From NCBI GenBank assembly GCA_017403265.1, contig JAFQOJ010000024.1, forward strand, positions 1 to 48,672: a stretch of DNA of 48,672 nt, written 5' to 3'. The stretch is from Clostridia bacterium (lineage in GTDB: Bacteria; Bacillota; Clostridia; Oscillospirales; Acutalibacteraceae). The notes beneath the pieces were generated by a model. It saw only the letters and a program-made list of their open reading frames with translations. It was not told the DNA's origin and did not search any database. This document shows positions 8,937 to 18,443 of this stretch, piece by piece (position 1 is the stretch's first letter; every line of letters begins with the position of its first letter). A program made the translations under genes and the position numbers.

Positions 8937-9853
8937 TTTTCTTCACCGTTTTCAAAAATTCCGTCAACAAATTCTTGAGCATTAAATGGTTGTAAATCAT
9001 CAATTCCCTCACCTACGCCAATATATTTAACAGGAATAGAAAGCTCGTTACGAATAGGTATTACAATACCGCCTTTTGCGGTGCCATCAAGCTTAGTAAG
9101 CACAATACCTGTAATATCTGCAACATTTTTAAATTCTCTTGCTTGATTAACCGCGTTTTGACCTGTAGCGGCATCCAAAACCAATAGTGTTTCAAGCGAA
9201 GCATCCGGTAATTCGCGACCGATTACACGGTAAATTTTTGCAAGCTCATCCATTAAGTTTTTCTTATTATGAAGTCTGCCTGCGGTATCGCATATAATAA
9301 CATCTGCACCTTTAGATTTTGCCGAAGCAATAGTATCAAACACAACTGATGCAGGGTCGGTGCCCTCAACACTTTTAACCATTGTAACCCCCGCGCGTTC
9401 TGCCCAAATACCCAATTGGTCAATTGCGGCAGCACGAAATGTATCTGCAGCGCCTAAAACAACATTTTTACCCTCAGCCTTAAGCTGAGCCGATAATTTG
9501 CCTATAGTAGTAGTTTTGCCTACACCGTTAACACCTATAACCAGAATTATTGAAGGCGAGGTCTCAAGGTGAAGCTCAGAATCTCCATTTACCATATCGG
9601 CAATTATTTCCTTTAAAAGTTCTTTTATAACAGTTGGGTCTTTAATTCCCTGTTCCTTAATTTTTTTGCGCAAAATATTGCAAATTTCAGTAGCGGTTGT
9701 AACACCGATATCTGCCATAACTAATATTTCTTCAAGCTCTTCAAAAAGATCTTCATCAATTTTAGTAAAAGAATTAATAATACTGTTTACACTGTTTGAT
9801 AAAGATGCTCTTGTTTTTTGAAGACCTTGTTTAATCTTGTTAAAAAATCCCAT
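8933..9853 (-). CDS. ftsY: Signal recognition particle receptor FtsY
   Basis: A 306-residue SRP-family GTPase that docks ribosome-SRP complexes at the membrane for co-translational insertion. It has a short N helix bundle, GVNGVGKTTTIGKL (P-loop near 108), DTFRAAAIDQL, DTAGRLHN, TKLDGTAKGG and the closing GVGEGIDDLQPF. It lacks the long acidic A-domain of E. coli FtsY, as usual in Firmicutes. AGGTGA precedes the ATG. Ffh is not adjacent; the upstream neighbour is a PHP-domain gene. Confidence 0.96.
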   Translation of the reverse strand: MGFFNKIKQGLQKTRASLSNSVNSIINSFTKIDEDLFEELEEILVMADIGVTTATEICNILRKKIKEQGIKDPTVIKELLKEIIADMVNGDSELHLETSPSIILVIGVNGVGKTTTIGKLSAQLKAEGKNVVLGAADTFRAAAIDQLGIWAERAGVTMVKSVEGTDPASVVFDTIASAKSKGADVIICDTAGRLHNKKNLMDELAKIYRVIGRELPDASLETLLVLDAATGQNAVNQAREFKNVADITGIVLTKLDGTAKGGIVIPIRNELSIPVKYIGVGEGIDDLQPFNAQEFVDGIFENGEEK

Positions 9854-9868
9854 TAAATCACCTAAAAT

Positions 9869-10870
9869 TTAAATCTCATCTAAAAAATAAGCTTGTGAAT
9901 CGGCACGGTGACCATATTCATCCACAACCGAAATTCTAAAGTAAATATCGGTATCAAATATTTCAAAGGTTGCGGTATTAAGGTATTCGCCATGCTCTGC
10001 AGTAACACTCTTAGCGTGTCTGCCATAAGTAGTATAATAAATATTCTGAGCTTTAGAACAAACAACCGTAACCTTATTACCGTTTACCGAAATTTTTTCG
10101 ATACAAGGGCCGGTTGTAGTATAAAAATCACCGTTTAGTAGACCGTCGATAATTTTCGAATATTCAAGGCTTTCGGCTTCAACCATCAAAGCGGTACCGA
10201 AAGAATCGTTTATATGGTTATGGTTATCATCACCTGAAGTTGCGAAAACCCTTTTACCGTCACGCAAAAAATCATCGTGAACATTTAAATCGTACTCATA
10301 ATGACCTGCTCTATTACAGCTTGTGTTAAATATTTCAACACCCCATAAACCTTCATACTTAGAGTATTCGCGATAATTTTCAAGCGACCAACGCGGATGA
10401 TTATATGCTACAAAAAATCCATTTTCGTTAGCTGCCTTAATTAATTCGTTAATACCGTCGCCACCGTAGACTCTTTCCATTTCGGCAGACGGTTTGTTTA
10501 ATTTTGCCTTTTGTTCGAATGAAGAAAAATGGTCAGCAACACTGTTATAGAAAAAATTATAATCGTTATCTTGCTCTTTTGCATAAAAGTTTAAATGACA
10601 AACCTTCATATCAAAATTTTTAAGGGTTGAAAGCTTTGGGAATTCCTTAATAGCAATCTCGCAGCTTGTTATGGTAATAAAATCTTCATCATCAAGATAA
10701 GAATTATTTTTTAAAAATTCGTGGTCGGTTATTGCAAGAAAGCTATAACCGTGCGATTTATAATAATCCTTTAACTCTTCGGGGGTTAAACAACCGTCCG
10801 ACAAAGTACTGTGACAATGCATATTACCCTTATATACATTTTTCTTAGCGCCGAATAAAATCTTCTCCAT
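9869..10870 (-). CDS. PHP-domain phosphoesterase-like protein
   Basis: About 333 residues. The N-terminal PHP motifs are NMHCHSTLSDG and AITDHE, then YNHPRWS and SGDDNHNH near residue 220, giving the His/Asp metal cluster of PHP phosphoesterases. The C-terminal ~80 residues look like a small beta domain (SVNGNKVTVV, YFRISVVDEYGHRADSQAYF), a layout found in PHP proteins with an Ig-like tail. The substrate is unknown. An ATG at 10882 overlaps the smc stop region, but the ATG at 10870 has GGTG 6 bases before it and is preferred. Its place between smc and ftsY is unusual; these are commonly neighbours. Confidence 0.82.
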   Translation of the reverse strand: MEKILFGAKKNVYKGNMHCHSTLSDGCLTPEELKDYYKSHGYSFLAITDHEFLKNNSYLDDEDFITITSCEIAIKEFPKLSTLKNFDMKVCHLNFYAKEQDNDYNFFYNSVADHFSSFEQKAKLNKPSAEMERVYGGDGINELIKAANENGFFVAYNHPRWSLENYREYSKYEGLWGVEIFNTSCNRAGHYEYDLNVHDDFLRDGKRVFATSGDDNHNHINDSFGTALMVEAESLEYSKIIDGLLNGDFYTTTGPCIEKISVNGNKVTVVCSKAQNIYYTTYGRHAKSVTAEHGEYLNTATFEIFDTDIYFRISVVDEYGHRADSQAYFLDEI

Positions 10871-10871
10871 T

Positions 10872-13800
10872 TTATACACCATGACTGTCTAACTGTAATT
10901 TCTTTTCAAGCTCAGATACATTAAGCTCTAAAAGCTTTGTTATACCATTTTCCTGCATTGTAACACCGTAAAGCATATCTGCTGCTTCCATAGTACCGCG
11001 TCTGTGAGTAACACAAATAAACTGTGTTGCAAACTCTGAAGAGCGCATATAGTCGGCAAAGCGTTCTACGTTGATATCGTCAAGCGCGGTGTCAACCTCA
11101 TCCAAGAAGCAGAAAGGCGGAGCGTTAACACGCATAATTGCAAAGTAAATTGAAAGGGCAATAAGCGCCTTTTCACCACCTGAAAGACCATCAAGACTAG
11201 GGACGTTTTTACCGGGTAACTTAACATTGATATCAATACCGCTTTCAAGAATATTATCGGGGTCGGAAAGGCTTAATGAAGCAGTACCGCCGCCGAAAAG
11301 CTCGGTAAAGGTTTTAGAGAAGTTTTGACTAATCTTCTGAAAGCCTTCGGTAAAGATTTCCTGCATTTGAACGGTAAGCTGATTAATAAGCTTGTAAAGC
11401 TGACTGCGTGAGGCTTCAAGATCTTCTATCTGCGAAGATAAGAAGTTATAGCGTTCGCTTACTTCCTTGTATTCTTCGATTGCAGAAACGTTAACGTTAC
11501 CAAGTGAACGAATTTTGTTCTTAATATCTGCTAAATCCTTTTTAGCGGTAGTCGGGTTTTCAATTTCGATACCAATTTTCTCAGCTTCGCTTCGGGTAAG
11601 CTCGTATTCGTCATAAAGCTTGCGAATAACGTCATCATATTCGCGCATCATAGCTTCTTTACGCTCGGTAAGTCTTGCTAATTCACCACCGATTTTCTCA
11701 CGCATCAAGGTGTTTTCGCGTTCACTGTTTCTTAGCTCTACACCCGATTTTTCGGTAAGATTGCGTTTTTCAATATAGTCTTGAATAGACTTTTCACTGT
11801 CAACAATCTTATTTTTAAATTCCTCAATACCGTCATAAGCTACGGCAATTTCATTTTCTAAATTTTCATTTTTAAACTGCAAAGCCGCAAGCTCGCTATC
11901 AATAGCGGCGCTTCTTATAGTTCTTTCAGCAATGCTTTTATTAAGATTTTCAGCAGAAAGATTTATACTTTCTATATCCTTACCGATTTCGATAAGCGAA
12001 AGCTTAAGCTCAGTAATATTAGAAGTTAATGCTTCGCGTGACTCATTAAGGTTGTCCCTACCGCCTGTCATACTGTCAATTTCGGCTTGGATTACTGCCT
12101 TTAATGACTCAATTTCTGCAATTTCGCTTGCCGATTTTAGTGACTCAGCCTTAAGCTCTTCCACCTTATTAGCATTTGCAGTTTGCTCTGCTTTAGCGCT
12201 ATTTAAAAGCTCTAATGCTTTCTTACGCATATCATCAATACGCTTCATTTCAGCAAGTGCTCTAATTTTATCTTCATTAGCGGTTGTGTAATCAGCCTTT
12301 AAGGCTTCTATATCCGCTAAAACAAGATTAACTTCTTGCTCAGCAACGGCATAATCTTTTGAAATCTTTTCGCTCTTAAGTTTAAGACTTTCAATTTGGG
12401 CTTCAATAGCCTTAATATCATTAGAACGGCTTAAAAGTCCCGAATTTTTACCTACAGAACCGCCTGTAAGCGAACCGCCAACATTAACAACCTGACCGTC
12501 GAGCGTTACTACCTTCACTCTATAGCCTTGCTTTTTGGCAATAGCGGTAGCATAGTCAATATCTTCAGCTACAATAACTGCGCCTAAAAGGTATTTTACA
12601 ATCTCTTTATACTTATTATCGCATTTAACAAGATCGCTCGCAATACCTATGTAGCCATCCATATCCTCAAAGCCGCTTTCTTTAAACTCGCGTGCTTTTA
12701 TGGTGTTAACAGGTAAAAATGTTGCCCTACCACCCTTATTGTTTTTAAGGAAGCTAATAGCCTGTTTGGCGTTGCTTTCGGTATCGGTAACAATATTCTG
12801 AATGGCGTTTGCAAGCGCTGCTTCAATAGCCATACTGTACTTTTTGTCAACATCAATAAGCTTTGATACAGGGCCTAAAATACCGCGAAGTAAACCTGTT
12901 TCGGCCTTAGACATTAAAAATTTAACCGAATGTGCAAAACCATCCATATTATTTTCAAGGTCGCGTAAAATTTGTACGCGGCGAAGCTTTGCTTCAATAT
13001 CAAGGTTAGTGCGGTCTAGTTCTTCTTTAAGTGCATTTTCGGCTTCCTTTTTACTATTTAAGCGTAACTCATAACCTTTTAGAGAATTTTCAATGCTTAA
13101 AGCATTTTCTTCTAACGCTTTAAGCATAGCATCAGTTTCACTATACTCTTTATCTAATGAAGATATTTCATTTTCGCGTGAAGTAATAATATCCTTCAAA
13201 GCATTTTCGCGAGCAGTTAGTTCTTCAATAGAGGTATCTGCAGTAACAAGAGTTACACGCTTATCTGCGCTTTTTGCCGATAAAACATTTAATTCTCTAA
13301 TTTGGTTTTCAATCTTTTTGCTTATACTGTCAGAATCGGTAAGTAATTCCGATAATTCTCTTTCGAGCGCGTAAAGCTTTTCTTCTAAATCCTTTTTTTC
13401 GGTTTGTTTATCAGCTGCCTTAGCATTTAAGTTTTCAATTTCCGCTAAAGCAGTACTGTCTGTCGCCGACAAGCTGTTCTTTTCTTCGTTTAAGCGGTTA
13501 ACAGATTCATTATTGTGCGCTATATCGTTTTGTAAAACAGTAATAACACCCTCTGCCTTAACGATTTCTTCATTATAGGAAGATATGTTTAAGCGCTCGC
13601 CTTCAATATCTGAAGTGAGTTTTGCAAAAAGTGATGTGTTTTGCTCGGTTTTGCGGTCAAATTCTTCTAAAGACTTTTCAATTTCACGGTATGAAAGCTG
13701 AGCGGCGGCAATTTTACTTTCCTGCGCGCGTAAAAGCTCTTTAGAATTATTTAAAGCATAAAGCCATAAGCCTATTTCGAGCTCCTTTTTCTGAGCGGCA

Positions 13801-14453
13801 AGCTCTAAAAACTTTTCGGCTTTTTTGCTTTGTTCGGCAAGTGGGCCCACGCGTGACTCTAACTCGTTAACAATATCGTGAAGTCTAAGCAAATTATCTT
13901 CTGCCGCAGTAAGCTTTCTTTCAGCCTCAAGCTTACGGTAACGGTATTTAGAAATACCTGCCGCCTCTTCAAAAATATCGCGTCGCTCGCCCGATTTAGA
14001 GCTTATAATATTGTCAATTTTACCTTGACCTATCATAGAATAACCGTCTCTGCCGAGACCTGTATCCATAAATAACTCGTGAATATCTTTAAGACGTACA
14101 GAAACATTATTTATAGCATACTCGCTTTCGTGCGAGCGGTAGTATCTACGGGTAATGGCAACAAAATCGTTATCAAAATTTAAAGAACGGTCGGTGTTAT
14201 TTATATTTAAAGTAACTTCGCAAAATCCATGCGGACGGCGTGATTCGGTACCGCCAAAAATAACATCTTCCATCGATTGTCCGCGTAAACTTTTGGTAGA
14301 TTGCTCACCCAAAACCCAACGCACTGCATCGGATATATTACTCTTACCGCTTCCGTTAGGACCTACAACTGCAGTAATACCCTTACCGAATTTTAAAACA
14401 GTCTTGTCCGCAAAGGATTTAAAGCCTTGAATTTCAATAGAACTTAAGAGCAA
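10872..14453 (-). CDS. smc: Chromosome segregation protein SMC
   Basis: A 1193-residue SMC ATPase, the core of the SMC-ScpAB condensin. It has an N-terminal Walker A (GPNGSGKSN, K37), a Q-loop region (GQGKIDNI) and long heptad-rich coiled coils. The hinge is near residues 510-670 with a glycine-rich GGSLTGGS stretch. The C-terminal head has LSGGEKALIAL and the Walker B FCFLDEVDTALDD. Normal length for Firmicutes. It starts one base after the radical SAM stop and lies in the rnc-smc-ftsY neighbourhood typical of the phylum. Confidence 0.97.
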   Translation of the reverse strand: MLLSSIEIQGFKSFADKTVLKFGKGITAVVGPNGSGKSNISDAVRWVLGEQSTKSLRGQSMEDVIFGGTESRRPHGFCEVTLNINNTDRSLNFDNDFVAITRRYYRSHESEYAINNVSVRLKDIHELFMDTGLGRDGYSMIGQGKIDNIISSKSGERRDIFEEAAGISKYRYRKLEAERKLTAAEDNLLRLHDIVNELESRVGPLAEQSKKAEKFLELAAQKKELEIGLWLYALNNSKELLRAQESKIAAAQLSYREIEKSLEEFDRKTEQNTSLFAKLTSDIEGERLNISSYNEEIVKAEGVITVLQNDIAHNNESVNRLNEEKNSLSATDSTALAEIENLNAKAADKQTEKKDLEEKLYALERELSELLTDSDSISKKIENQIRELNVLSAKSADKRVTLVTADTSIEELTARENALKDIITSRENEISSLDKEYSETDAMLKALEENALSIENSLKGYELRLNSKKEAENALKEELDRTNLDIEAKLRRVQILRDLENNMDGFAHSVKFLMSKAETGLLRGILGPVSKLIDVDKKYSMAIEAALANAIQNIVTDTESNAKQAISFLKNNKGGRATFLPVNTIKAREFKESGFEDMDGYIGIASDLVKCDNKYKEIVKYLLGAVIVAEDIDYATAIAKKQGYRVKVVTLDGQVVNVGGSLTGGSVGKNSGLLSRSNDIKAIEAQIESLKLKSEKISKDYAVAEQEVNLVLADIEALKADYTTANEDKIRALAEMKRIDDMRKKALELLNSAKAEQTANANKVEELKAESLKSASEIAEIESLKAVIQAEIDSMTGGRDNLNESREALTSNITELKLSLIEIGKDIESINLSAENLNKSIAERTIRSAAIDSELAALQFKNENLENEIAVAYDGIEEFKNKIVDSEKSIQDYIEKRNLTEKSGVELRNSERENTLMREKIGGELARLTERKEAMMREYDDVIRKLYDEYELTRSEAEKIGIEIENPTTAKKDLADIKNKIRSLGNVNVSAIEEYKEVSERYNFLSSQIEDLEASRSQLYKLINQLTVQMQEIFTEGFQKISQNFSKTFTELFGGGTASLSLSDPDNILESGIDINVKLPGKNVPSLDGLSGGEKALIALSIYFAIMRVNAPPFCFLDEVDTALDDINVERFADYMRSSEFATQFICVTHRRGTMEAADMLYGVTMQENGITKLLELNVSELEKKLQLDSHGV

Positions 14454-15452
14454 TTATAACACTTTCCTTTCTATTCTGAATTTTAAGTTACCTAAACTTT
14501 CATCAATCTTAACCTTACAGTTAAAACCACGCGATTTTAGATACTTAATGTTAGATTTTCGCTGTCCTGTCATTTTTGAAACATCAGATTTACCTACATA
14601 AATTATATAGTCGCCCTTATCGAAAAGGTGCGTGAGTACCTTTGTAAGCATTATTTGGGATTGGCATAATTCGCTGAAGGCGGGGTGCCAAGGACCCGCA
14701 ATATAAGCACCGTCTTCAATAGAATGAAGACCTAGTCTAATAACATTTATTCCTTCTTTAGTAAGCGTTAAATAAAGCTTAGAGCAAATTTTAATCGCTT
14801 CAGCAAGTGTTTGCGGTTTATATGCACCGTCGATATAAAGCGCCGCCAAATCTGTATCGGCTAAAACAACAGTAGGATAAATGCGTACAGTATCAGGCTT
14901 TATTTCAATAACCTTTTTTAAAGTACGCTCAAGCGATTCATTATCGTCTGCATAAAGGCCTGTCATAATTTGAAGACCCAATTCAAAGCCGTGCTTTCTT
15001 ATAAGCCTTGCCGCAACCTCGGTATCTTGTGCAGTATGACCACGGTTATTCATTTTTAAAACATAATTGTTGAATGACTGTGCGCCAAGTTCGATTGCAG
15101 TTACATTGTGTTCTTTTAAAAGCAGTAAAATTTCATCATCAATAGCATCTGGTCTTGTAGAAATTCTAATTCCTTTCACAAGACCTATTCTCACAAAGGA
15201 GGATGCTGCCTCTAAAAGAGAAAGCATATAATTACGGTTAATCGCTGTAAAGCTACCGCCGAAAAAGGCTATTTCGGTGGTTTTAGGGTCATATTTTTTA
15301 GACTTAACCGCCGTTATAACCGCTTTTTCAACATCGGCGGCGTTAGGTGCCTTGCAGGTGCCTGTAATATAACGCTGATTGCAAAAGCTACACTTGTTAG
15401 GACAACCGATATGAGGCACAAAAATCGAAATATTAGAATGTATATTACTCAT
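14454..15452 (-). CDS. Elp3-like radical SAM protein without acetyltransferase domain
   Basis: A 332-residue radical SAM enzyme. The 4Fe-4S motif is CPNKCSFC at about residues 17-24 (CxxxCxxC). FFGGSFTAI follows as the glycine-rich SAM site, then ISTRPDAID and ELGAQSFNNYVL, as in Elp3/COG1243 and TIGR01212-type proteins. The GNAT domain of Elp3 is missing, so tRNA acetylation cannot be assumed. The C-terminal ~80 residues are basic. Homologues between rnc and smc occur in many Clostridia, suggesting a conserved but unassigned role. It overlaps rnc by 4 bases. Confidence 0.85.
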   Translation of the reverse strand: MSNIHSNISIFVPHIGCPNKCSFCNQRYITGTCKAPNAADVEKAVITAVKSKKYDPKTTEIAFFGGSFTAINRNYMLSLLEAASSFVRIGLVKGIRISTRPDAIDDEILLLLKEHNVTAIELGAQSFNNYVLKMNNRGHTAQDTEVAARLIRKHGFELGLQIMTGLYADDNESLERTLKKVIEIKPDTVRIYPTVVLADTDLAALYIDGAYKPQTLAEAIKICSKLYLTLTKEGINVIRLGLHSIEDGAYIAGPWHPAFSELCQSQIMLTKVLTHLFDKGDYIIYVGKSDVSKMTGQRKSNIKYLKSRGFNCKVKIDESLGNLKFRIERKVL

Positions 15453-16129
15453 ATTTCAGCACCCATAAGTTCAAGTGCCTGTTTAGCCGCCATCTGTTCA
15501 GCACGCTTTTTGTTTTTACCCTTGCCTACACCTATAACATTTGAGTTAAGGTGAACTTCAACCTCAAAAATCTTATTGTGGTCAGGTCCGCTCTCACCTG
15601 TCAAAATATAAGTTACGCTTTCTTCGGGATTGCGCTGTATAATCTCCTGTAAAGCGGTTTTGTAATCTTTAAAGCCTTCGGTATCGTGATGCTCTAGCTC
15701 AGGGAGAATAAAACGCATAACAAATTCTCTCGCACTTTCCATACCGCCGTCAAGATAAATTGCCGCTAAAACTGCTTTAAAAGCATCAGCTAAAATAGAG
15801 TCGCGTTCTCTACCGCCACCCTTTTCTTCACCCCTACCTAAGAGCAAAAAGTCGCCTAAATCAATTGAACGTGAAAAAGCGCAAAGTGTATTTTCACATA
15901 CAAGTGATGCACGAAGCTTTGTAAGCTCACCTTCAGGTATTTGCTTAAAGCTTTTATAAAGGTAGTCGGCAACAATAACCGACAATACCGAATCACCCAA
16001 AAACTCCAAGCGCTCATTAGAGGTCATACCGTTTCTAACTTCATTTGCATAAGAAGAATGAGTTAAAGAGTTTTTGAGTAAATTTATATTATTAAATTTG
16101 TAACCAAGTTTTTTTTGTAAAACTTCCAT
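15449..16129 (-). CDS. rnc: Ribonuclease III
   Basis: A 226-residue double-strand RNA endonuclease for rRNA and mRNA processing. The catalytic signature NERLEFLGDSVLS is near residue 40, the second acidic cluster DAFKAVLAAIYLDGG near 115, and the C-terminal dsRNA-binding domain covers about 155-222 (GKGKNKKRAEQMAAKQAL). It follows plsX by only 13 bases: the acpP gene often found between them is absent here. The stop overlaps the radical SAM start. Confidence 0.96.
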   Translation of the reverse strand: MEVLQKKLGYKFNNINLLKNSLTHSSYANEVRNGMTSNERLEFLGDSVLSVIVADYLYKSFKQIPEGELTKLRASLVCENTLCAFSRSIDLGDFLLLGRGEEKGGGRERDSILADAFKAVLAAIYLDGGMESAREFVMRFILPELEHHDTEGFKDYKTALQEIIQRNPEESVTYILTGESGPDHNKIFEVEVHLNSNVIGVGKGKNKKRAEQMAAKQALELMGAEI

Positions 16130-16142
16130 TATAAATTATTCC

Positions 16143-17141
16143 TTACTCTTTAATATCCGAAAGTGCAGCAGTAATATTATCAATAACACCTGTTTTGGTA
16201 AATACCACTGCCTGCCTAATAGCATTTTTAATAGCCTTAGCATCAGAATTACCGTGAGCCTTAATAACGGTTTTTCTAACGCCCAAAAGTGGTGCGCCGC
16301 CCACTTCACTGCTATCCATCATACTCTTTAATGAATATAAATCCTTTTTAATAACCAAAGCCGCAAGCTTATTTTTAAGGCTTTTATATAAAGCATTTTT
16401 AACTAATTTAAAGAATGTAATTGCAGTACCCTCAATAAGCTTTAAAGCTATGTTACCTGTAAATCCGTCAGTAATAATAGCATCAGCTATACCCTTAGGC
16501 ATTTCGCGTGACTCAACATTGCCGATAAAGTTAATCGGTACTTCGCTTAAAAGCTTATAAGCTTCTTTTTGAAGTTCGGTACCCTTTGTATCTTCAGTGC
16601 CAATATTTAAAAGACCAATTGTGGCATTTTCTTTACCTTCAACACCCTTTAAATAAGCGCTTGCCATAATACCAAACTGACAAAGCATTTCGGGACGGCA
16701 TTCGGCATTAGCACCCATATCCATAAGCATATAGTGTCCTGTAGGAGAAGGTATCATACCTGCGAGCGCTGGGCGTTTTATACCCTTAATACGCTTAACT
16801 ATAAGCGTACCGCCTACAACAACCGCGCCTGTAGAGCCTGCAGAAACAAATGCATCTGCCTTATCTTCACTAAGCTCTTTAAAAGCTAACGCCATAGAAG
16901 ACTCATTATGAGCCTTTAAAAGCGTTGTGGGGTCATCATGCATATCAATAACATCGGTAGTATGCACAAGCTTTAAGTGGCCGTAAAACTCTAAATTATT
17001 TTCTTTAATAATTTCTTCAATTTTATCCTTGTCACCTGTTAAGGTGATTTCGGTTTCATATTCGACAGAAGCAAGACTTGCACCCTTTACAATTTCTAAA
17101 GGTGCATTATCTCCGCCAAAAGCATCTACTACTACACGCAT
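16143..17141 (-). CDS. plsX: Phosphate acyltransferase PlsX
   Basis: A 332-residue PlsX, which converts acyl-ACP and phosphate to acyl-phosphate, the acyl donor for PlsY in phospholipid synthesis. It begins VVVDAFGGDNAP, the family N-terminus, and carries VSAGSTGAVVVG, LMDMGANAECRP and DGFTGNIALK. AGGAG lies 8 bases before the ATG. The fapR and fabD/fabG companions often found with it are absent, and the upstream neighbour is trmFO. Confidence 0.96.
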   Translation of the reverse strand: MRVVVDAFGGDNAPLEIVKGASLASVEYETEITLTGDKDKIEEIIKENNLEFYGHLKLVHTTDVIDMHDDPTTLLKAHNESSMALAFKELSEDKADAFVSAGSTGAVVVGGTLIVKRIKGIKRPALAGMIPSPTGHYMLMDMGANAECRPEMLCQFGIMASAYLKGVEGKENATIGLLNIGTEDTKGTELQKEAYKLLSEVPINFIGNVESREMPKGIADAIITDGFTGNIALKLIEGTAITFFKLVKNALYKSLKNKLAALVIKKDLYSLKSMMDSSEVGGAPLLGVRKTVIKAHGNSDAKAIKNAIRQAVVFTKTGVIDNITAALSDIKE

Positions 17142-17146
17142 TTTTT

Positions 17147-18442
17147 CTACTCCTTATTAAACCAATCTATAGAACGCTGAGCGTAAGCCATATAACGTTC
17201 TCGTTTGTCCTTTATTTTTTCTTCTAAGGTAGGCAAAATTCCGATATTAGCGCCCATAGGTTGAAAGTTTTCTACCGTACTGTCTGTAATATAACCGAGC
17301 AAAGCGCCAATCATTGTAATTTTAGGTAATACTAAGCCATCTAATCCTTTTAATCGGTTAGCCGCATTTATACCTGCTATAATACCCGATGCCGCTGATT
17401 CCATATACCCTTCAACTCCCGAAAGCTGACCCGCAAAAAACACATTTGGGTATTTTTTCAAAGATAAATCGGGATTTAAAAGCTTGGGTGAATTTATAAA
17501 GCTATTGCGGTGCATAACACCAAAGCGCATAAACTCGGCATTTTTAAGTGCGGGAATTAGAGAAAACACCCTTTTTTGTTCGGGAAACTTTAAATTTGTT
17601 TGAAAACCCACAAGGTTATAAAGTGTACCCTCGGCATTTTCACGCCGTAGCTGTACTACCGCCCAAGGTCTATGCCCTGTTTTAGGGTCGCGTAGTCCTA
17701 CAGGCTTCATAGGACCAAAACGAATGGAATCCTCACCACGCTTTGCCAAAATTTCAATAGGCATACAACCCTCATAAACTGTAACGGGCTTATCAAATTC
17801 TGATAAAATAACACCCTCGGCATTTACAAGTTCGTTGTGAAAACGTTCATATTCTTCTTTATTTAAGGGACAATTTATATAATCATCTGTTCCTTTTCCG
17901 TAACGAGAAGCTTCAAAGGCTGAGTCAAAATCAATACTTTCTTTTGTAACTATAGGGGCTGCTGCATCATAAAAGCTTAGGTTTTGACTGTTACACATTT
18001 TAGCAATGCTTTCTGCTAAATCGCCCTCGGTTAAAGGACCTGTAGCCACAACGGTTATACCGTTTGTATCAATATCTTTTACAATTTCGCTTTTAACCGT
18101 AATATTTGGGTGATTTTTTACTACCTTAGTAATAAACTCCGAAAACTTATCGCGGTCAACTGCCAATGCACCGCCTGCCGCAACCGAGCAACACTCTGCC
18201 GCTTTCATACAAACCGAGCCAAAATGCCGCATTTCTTCCTTTAAAAGACCTGCAGCAGAATCAATACGGGAAGCCTTTAAAGAGTTAGAGCATACAAGCT
18301 CGGCAAAATTATCACTTTTATGGGCGGGGGACCTTTTTATAGGCTTCATTTCTATTAAGTCAACCTTTATTCCCCTTTCGGCGATTTGCAAAGCCGCTTC
18401 CGTTCCTGCAAGACCACCGCCTATAACCGTAATTTTTTCCAT
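17147..18442 (-). CDS. trmFO: Methylenetetrahydrofolate--tRNA-(uracil-54-C5)-methyltransferase TrmFO
   Basis: A 431-residue FAD protein that makes ribothymidine at position 54 in the T-loop of tRNA, using methylene-THF. The FAD-binding [10 protein letters not shown] is at the N-terminus. The family signatures [37 protein letters not shown] and [14 protein letters not shown] are all present. It sits directly after topA (stop and start one base apart), the same topA-trmFO order seen in B. subtilis. Confidence 0.96.
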   Translation of the reverse strand: MEKITVIGGGLAGTEAALQIAERGIKVDLIEMKPIKRSPAHKSDNFAELVCSNSLKASRIDSAAGLLKEEMRHFGSVCMKAAECCSVAAGGALAVDRDKFSEFITKVVKNHPNITVKSEIVKDIDTNGITVVATGPLTEGDLAESIAKMCNSQNLSFYDAAAPIVTKESIDFDSAFEASRYGKGTDDYINCPLNKEEYERFHNELVNAEGVILSEFDKPVTVYEGCMPIEILAKRGEDSIRFGPMKPVGLRDPKTGHRPWAVVQLRRENAEGTLYNLVGFQTNLKFPEQKRVFSLIPALKNAEFMRFGVMHRNSFINSPKLLNPDLSLKKYPNVFFAGQLSGVEGYMESAASGIIAGINAANRLKGLDGLVLPKITMIGALLGYITDSTVENFQPMGANIGILPTLEEKIKDKRERYMAYAQRSIDWFNKE

Positions 18443-18443
18443 T

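Noticed and set aside
12802-13374. Plus-strand ORFs opposite smc
   Set aside because: They are Ser-rich shadows of the coiled-coil coding strand.
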